Of a stretch of DNA of 9,036 nucleotides, positions 5,249-9,036 are shown piece after piece (the stretch's first letter is position 1; each line of letters opens with the position of its first letter). The notes below the pieces were generated by a model. It did no database searches. It was not told where the DNA came from and was given only the letters and a program-made list of their open reading frames with translations. The position numbers and the translations under genes are program-made. This DNA is from Nitrospinaceae bacterium (GTDB taxonomy: Bacteria; Nitrospinota; Nitrospinia; Nitrospinales; Nitrospinaceae): assembly GCA_029261615.1 (NCBI GenBank), contig JAJDAX010000109.1:1-9036 (forward strand), written 5' to 3'.

Positions 5249-7075
5249 TTGAATAAAACAAACTTAAAAATGATGCCGGATTTTCTGATTTATTTCCTGG
5301 CTGTTTCTTTCGCCCTCCTGATATTTTACATCGACTTTATGGTGGAGCTCGGGGTGGCGGCCGGGGTGCCTTACGTTGCGGTCATTCTAATAGGGTTCTT
5401 GGTCAGAAATCGTTCAGTCATTATTCAAATGGCTGTGTTTTGTACCCTCCTGACCTTGCTTGGCTGGTGGCTTTCTCCTGAGGGCGGCGAACCCTGGAAA
5501 GTTATTTCCAACAGGTTTTTAGCCCTGTTTGCGATCTGGGTCACCAGTATTTTGTGTATCATCCATCAGAAAAAACACGAGCAATTGATTGAATCCCGGT
5601 ACAGCCTCGACACCATATTCAACTCTGTTCCAGCAATGATCTGGTACAAGGACCCCCACAATCGCATATTAAAGGTCAATCAGTTTGGGGCAGATTTGGT
5701 GGGTATTCCTGCCCATGATATGGAAGGTCACAACATGGAGGAATTTTTTCCAGACGAGGCAGATGATTGCCACCTGAGTGACCTGGAAGTGATCAGGACC
5801 GGTAAACCAAAATTCGGTCTCGTTGGAGAATGGAAAACGATTAAAGGTCGGCGATGGCTCAGAACGGACAAGGTTCCCTTCCGTGAGATGAATGGCAAGG
5901 TGGCAGGGGTAATTTTATTTTCTGAGGATATCACCGACAGCCGAAAATCCCAGGAGCAGCTTTCCCTGATGTTTACCGCTATTGAACAGAGCCACACTGC
6001 GGTGATGATTACAGATAATCAGGGGCGTATTGAGTATGTTAACCCCAGTTTTTGTGAAAACTCGGGTTACCCAAACGATGAACTTGTCGGTAAATCCACC
6101 CGGATTTTAAAGTCTGGAGAGCATCCTCCAGAGTTTTATTCAAAGCTTTGGCAAACGCTCAAAGCTGGTGAAGTCTGGCGCGGTGAAATTATCAACCAGA
6201 CCAAAACCGGGGCGTTGTATTCCGAACAAGTCACCATTCATCCCATACGGAATTATAAAGGGAAGATCACCCATTTTGTCTGGGTCCGGATTGACGACGT
6301 AGAGCGTCGCGAAACCATGCGTCAACTGCAGAAATATGCTAAAGAGCTGGCACGCAGCAACAAAGACCTCGATGAATTTGCCTCGATAGCCTCGCACGAC
6401 CTTCAGGAACCGCTCCGCAAAATTGTTTCTTTTGGGGAAAAGCTCTCTGCTGGTTATGGACCTGTTTTGGATGAGCGAGGTTTAAATTATCTGGGTCGTA
6501 TGGTGGATGCGGCGGGTCGGCTAAGAAACCTGGTGCGCGACTTGATTGAGTTGTCCCGAGTCAGTCGGGATGTTAGGACTCTGACCTTGGTTGACTTGAA
6601 CCAGGTATTGGGTGAGGTGCTGGTGGATCTGGAATTTACTATCGAAGAAACTGAGGCGGTGATTGAAAAAAGTTCTCTGCCTTCACTTGAGGGAAACCGT
6701 GCGCAGTTGTACCAGTTGTTTCAAAATCTGTTGAGTAACGCCCTGAAATTTCACAAGAAACTTTCTCCGCCACAAATTGCCATTTCTCATAAGCAGCTTG
6801 AGGATGGGGAAATCGAAATCGAAATCCAGGATCAGGGAATCGGGTTTAATGAAAAATATCTGGAAAAAATCTTCAAACCGTTTGAACGCCTGCATACGGT
6901 GCTTGATGGATATACCGGTTCCGGAATTGGTCTGGCTCTGTGCCGCAAAATTGTTGACGCCCATGGGGGCAGCATCACCGCCTCCAGCCAACCTGAAAAA
7001 GGGGCTACTTTCCGGATCAGGCTTCCGGAGAAACAAAAAATCTTGTCGGATACCCTTCCCGAAGACTTGTTGTAA
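5249..7075 (+). CDS. Orphan membrane histidine kinase with two PAS domains
   Basis: Up to 608 residues; an inner-membrane sensor kinase with no receiver domain and no adjacent response regulator. Four membrane helices lie at about 12-28, 36-52, 57-75 and 88-105 with short loops. PAS1 (about 117-236) and PAS2 (about 238-355) follow; PAS2 reads like NifL/ArcB-type PAS (GEHPPEFYSKLW, 290-301). The H-box DEFASIASHDLQEPLRK with H383 is of the phytochrome-like HisKA kind. The ATPase domain has N-box N493/N497, G1 DQGIG (528-532), F-box FKPFERL (542-548) and G2 GSGIGLAL (557-564). All catalytic motifs are intact. The start is uncertain: the longest frame begins with TTG at 5249, but ATG at 5270 or 5273 still keeps TM1 whole and is more likely. 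None has a Shine-Dalgarno sequence. It is divergent from pilB and its partner regulator is unknown; the signal could be membrane state, redox or a small PAS ligand. Confidence 0.92.
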   Translation: MNKTNLKMMPDFLIYFLAVSFALLIFYIDFMVELGVAAGVPYVAVILIGFLVRNRSVIIQMAVFCTLLTLLGWWLSPEGGEPWKVISNRFLALFAIWVTSILCIIHQKKHEQLIESRYSLDTIFNSVPAMIWYKDPHNRILKVNQFGADLVGIPAHDMEGHNMEEFFPDEADDCHLSDLEVIRTGKPKFGLVGEWKTIKGRRWLRTDKVPFREMNGKVAGVILFSEDITDSRKSQEQLSLMFTAIEQSHTAVMITDNQGRIEYVNPSFCENSGYPNDELVGKSTRILKSGEHPPEFYSKLWQTLKAGEVWRGEIINQTKTGALYSEQVTIHPIRNYKGKITHFVWVRIDDVERRETMRQLQKYAKELARSNKDLDEFASIASHDLQEPLRKIVSFGEKLSAGYGPVLDERGLNYLGRMVDAAGRLRNLVRDLIELSRVSRDVRTLTLVDLNQVLGEVLVDLEFTIEETEAVIEKSSLPSLEGNRAQLYQLFQNLLSNALKFHKKLSPPQIAISHKQLEDGEIEIEIQDQGIGFNEKYLEKIFKPFERLHTVLDGYTGSGIGLALCRKIVDAHGGSITASSQPEKGATFRIRLPEKQKILSDTLPEDLL

Positions 7076-7083
7076 CTCACCCT

Positions 7084-7100
7084 TTCCGCTTTTAGCGGGA
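7084..7100 (+). terminator. Stem-loop after the orphan kinase gene
   Basis: TTCCGCT at 7084-7090 pairs with AGCGGGA at 7094-7100 around the loop TTT, with one G-T pair. It begins nine bases after the kinase stop codon. No T-run follows on the plus strand (TGAATTC comes next), so it is not a classical intrinsic terminator. It may stabilise the 3' end of the kinase mRNA or mark a Rho-dependent end. Confidence 0.4.
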
Positions 7101-7122
7101 TGAATTCACAGGCCGATTCCCT

Positions 7123-7128
7123 TATAAT
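7123..7128 (+). promoter_or_regulatory. Candidate -10 box of the metH promoter
   Basis: A perfect TATAAT lies in the gap between the kinase and metH. The matching -35 position with a 17-bp spacer (7100-7105, ATGAAT) has only three of six consensus bases, so the promoter is either weak, activator-dependent, or the box is a chance match. Transcription would begin near 7135, leaving a leader of about 108 nt before metH. Confidence 0.4.
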
Positions 7129-7135
7129 GCACCGT

Positions 7136-7212
7136 CGTGTTTTCCTTCGATTGCCCCAAAGGCACCCCCGAACAGCACGTATTGTCCATCCTCCCCTTTT
7201 AGGGCCGAGGAT
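7136..7212 (+). promoter_or_regulatory. Structured leader upstream of metH
   Basis: Two stem-loops can be drawn in the predicted metH leader. The first is nested: CGTG (7136-7139) with CACG (7176-7179), TTCG (7146-7149) with CGAA (7169-7172), and TGCC (7152-7155) with GGCA (7161-7164) around the loop CCAAA. The second is ATCCT (7188-7192) with AGGAT (7208-7212), enclosing CCCT (7194-7197) with AGGG (7201-7204) around TTT. The leader is too short for a full cobalamin riboswitch. By eye I do not recognise a SAM or SAH riboswitch core. It may be a regulatory RNA or unremarkable folding. Confidence 0.3.
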
Positions 7213-7242
7213 TTCCTTAAATAGACTTGAGATCGGTTACGC

Positions 7243-9036
7243 ATGAATTTTGAACAAGCTCTTAAAGAACACATTTTAATTCTAGACGGTGCCATGGGAA
7301 CCATGGTGCAGAACCTGGACGTGACTGACGCTACTTTTGGCGGATCCCTGTTTCGTATGCTGACGGATCTGCTGACCTTCGCACGTCCGGATGACTTGAA
7401 AGGTATCCATCGCGCTTATCTGGATGCCGGTGCGAACATTATAGAGACCAATACTTTCGGTGCGTCACCGCTAAGATTGAAAGAATTTGACTGGTCTCAA
7501 TTTAATCCCGCCGATCTCGAAGCGATCCCTAATGGTCTTGATCTTAGAAAAGGGGAGTTGGCGGATATCACACACCACATCAATGTGAGAGCCTGTCAGG
7601 TGGCACGGCAGGCAGTCGAAGACCATATGGCGAGCCCGGGTTACGATGGTCGTCCCTTGTTTGTCGCGGGGTCGATGGGACCTTCCAATTGTGTGTTGTC
7701 GAGTACTGAGGCCAACCTCACTCGCACGACCTGGGATGAAGTGGTTGAAAATAATCGACTCCAGGTGGCTGGCCTCCTCGAAGGAGGAGCCGATCTGCTT
7801 CTCATTGAAACCCAACAGGATATTCTGGAAACCAAGGCGACTCTGGTGGGTGCCCGGCGGGCGTTCAAGGAGGCAGGGCGGTCCATCCCCATGCAGGTGC
7901 AGGTTACAGTCGATGTTTTTTCCAAGATGCAAATTTTCAACACCGATATTCATGCGGCTCTTGTTGCGATAGAAGGCATGGGTATTTCTGCTTTCGGGAT
8001 CAATTGCAACACTGGCCCCGAGTTGATGGAAAAGACTGTTGAAAAACTGAGTCGGGTTTGCAGTCTACCCATTTCCATTGTGCCTAATGCCGGTCAACCT
8101 ATCTCCGAAGATGGAAAAACCTGTTACAAGCTCGAGCCGGAAGCGATGGCAGATTATGTCGAACGTTTTGTTAAAGACTACGGTGTATCAATTGTTGGTG
8201 GATGTTGTGGAACGACACCGGAACATATTCGTGCTTTGTCGACCCGATTGAAAGGGGCGGTGCCCAATAGAAAAAAACTGGAGAAACAGGTTTTTCTATC
8301 CGGCCCGCAAGAGGCTGTAGCCATTAATAGTAGCGATGGATTAGTGCGCATCGGCGAAAGATTGAATGTTCGCGGCAGTAAAAAAGTCCGCGAAGCAGTT
8401 GAACGCGATGATGGAATCCAGATGGCAGTTTTAGAGGAAGTTGTTGAAGAGCAGGTCAAAGACCTGGGTATCGACATCATTGACGTTTGCATGGATAGCA
8501 ACATTGTCGAAACAGAAAAAGTTTTACCGCAAGCAATTTATGAATTGACCAGTGACTTCAAGGGGGCCATGTGCATCGACTCTTTCTCTGTCGAAGCGTT
8601 GCAAACAGCTATCGAGTCCTACCCCGGAAGGCCAATTATTAATTCCATCAGCCTGGAAGAATATGAGGCGGGAGTGAGCAAGCTGGATGCGGTGTTGTCG
8701 CAAACGAAACAACACCACCCTGTGTATGTAGCATTGGTAAACGGGCCCGAAGGCCCCGGCCAGACTGCGGATGAAAAATATGAGTTGGCGGCAGAAATTG
8801 TTCGGCAAGCACAAGAGAACCACAATGTGACTCCCGACCAGATTTTGATTGATGTCAACGCATACCCCATCGGATCAGAATCGGTGGAAGGACTGAATTT
8901 TTGCGTTGAAACATTAAATTGCCTGCCACGGATCAAAGCCATTCATCCTGACCTGAAAACCAGCATTGGAGTGGGCAACCTCACCAATGGCTTGGCTTCG
9001 AAACCTTATATGCGAAAAGTTTTGACCAGCGTTTTT
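7243..9036 (+). CDS. metH: Cobalamin-dependent methionine synthase MetH (5' part, runs off the window)
   Basis: The first 598 codons are open with no stop to the window edge. The enzyme moves the methyl group of 5-methyltetrahydrofolate through cobalamin to homocysteine, making methionine in the cytoplasm. Residues about 10-335 form the homocysteine-binding domain: LDGAMGTM (14-21), ETNTFG (68-73), and the zinc ligands C255 (GINCNTGP) and C321/C322 (GGCCGTT). Residues about 368-598 form the folate-binding barrel: IGERLNVRGS from 370, D446 (CIDSFS), N467 (IINSIS), D537 (LIDVN) and N579 (GVGNLT), which align by eye with folate-contacting residues known in MetH and AcsE. The cobalamin and activation domains would lie past 9036 and cannot be confirmed. 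ATG at 7243 puts the first domain where expected; a weak GAG lies 12 nt upstream. The folate motifs differ from E. coli MetH (ERTNVTGS, SNVSF). The gene follows the kinase by 167 bp and looks separately transcribed. Confidence 0.93.
   Translation, partial: MNFEQALKEHILILDGAMGTMVQNLDVTDATFGGSLFRMLTDLLTFARPDDLKGIHRAYLDAGANIIETNTFGASPLRLKEFDWSQFNPADLEAIPNGLDLRKGELADITHHINVRACQVARQAVEDHMASPGYDGRPLFVAGSMGPSNCVLSSTEANLTRTTWDEVVENNRLQVAGLLEGGADLLLIETQQDILETKATLVGARRAFKEAGRSIPMQVQVTVDVFSKMQIFNTDIHAALVAIEGMGISAFGINCNTGPELMEKTVEKLSRVCSLPISIVPNAGQPISEDGKTCYKLEPEAMADYVERFVKDYGVSIVGGCCGTTPEHIRALSTRLKGAVPNRKKLEKQVFLSGPQEAVAINSSDGLVRIGERLNVRGSKKVREAVERDDGIQMAVLEEVVEEQVKDLGIDIIDVCMDSNIVETEKVLPQAIYELTSDFKGAMCIDSFSVEALQTAIESYPGRPIINSISLEEYEAGVSKLDAVLSQTKQHHPVYVALVNGPEGPGQTADEKYELAAEIVRQAQENHNVTPDQILIDVNAYPIGSESVEGLNFCVETLNCLPRIKAIHPDLKTSIGVGNLTNGLASKPYMRKVLTSVF

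Noticed and set aside
7471..7953. A 160-codon minus-strand frame opposite metH
   Set aside because: The plus strand encodes clear methionine synthase motifs through this whole stretch; the antisense frame has no recognisable features.

Overview
The window holds five protein genes and three non-coding stretches from a Gram-negative-type bacterial chromosome of moderate GC. No phage, insertion sequence, CRISPR array, tRNA or rRNA was seen. A sigma-54-type (NtrC-family) response regulator, a type IV pilus/type II secretion ATPase and a cobalamin-type methionine synthase together suggest a deltaproteobacterium-like or Nitrospinota-like organism. This placement is a guess from gene content and protein style, not a measured result.

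Left block, minus strand, transcribed from about 4930 down to 125: a PilB/GspE-type assembly ATPase (3066-4781), a two-TM PAS sensor histidine kinase (1521-3011) and an NtrC-family sigma-54 activator (125-1504). They are close together (54 nt, then 16 nt) and probably form one operon behind a sigma-70-like promoter at 4934-4962. The likely logic is that the kinase phosphorylates the regulator, which drives sigma-54 genes elsewhere, perhaps pilus genes as in PilS/PilR systems. Bases 1-124, beyond the operon end, carry a REP-like inverted repeat and no gene.

Middle, 4782-5248: a 467-bp AT-rich divergent intergenic region. It contains a promoter for each direction, a long leader on each side, an imperfect palindrome in the pilB leader, a G/C palindrome inside the spacer of the rightward promoter, and a terminator-like hairpin with a T6 run just before the rightward gene.

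Right block, plus strand: an orphan four-TM, double-PAS hybrid-less histidine kinase (about 5249/5270-7075) ending in a small stem-loop. A 167-bp gap follows, with a perfect -10 hexamer and two stem-loops. Then comes methionine synthase metH (7243 to beyond 9036), of which the homocysteine-binding and nearly all of the methyltetrahydrofolate-binding domains are visible.

Shine-Dalgarno sequences are weak or absent before all five genes, so several starts rest on domain position rather than on ribosome binding sites. No plainly new system was seen. The points most worth checking are the structured leaders of pilB, the orphan kinase and metH, the altered c-di-GMP-binding motif of PilB, and the divergent folate-domain motifs of MetH.
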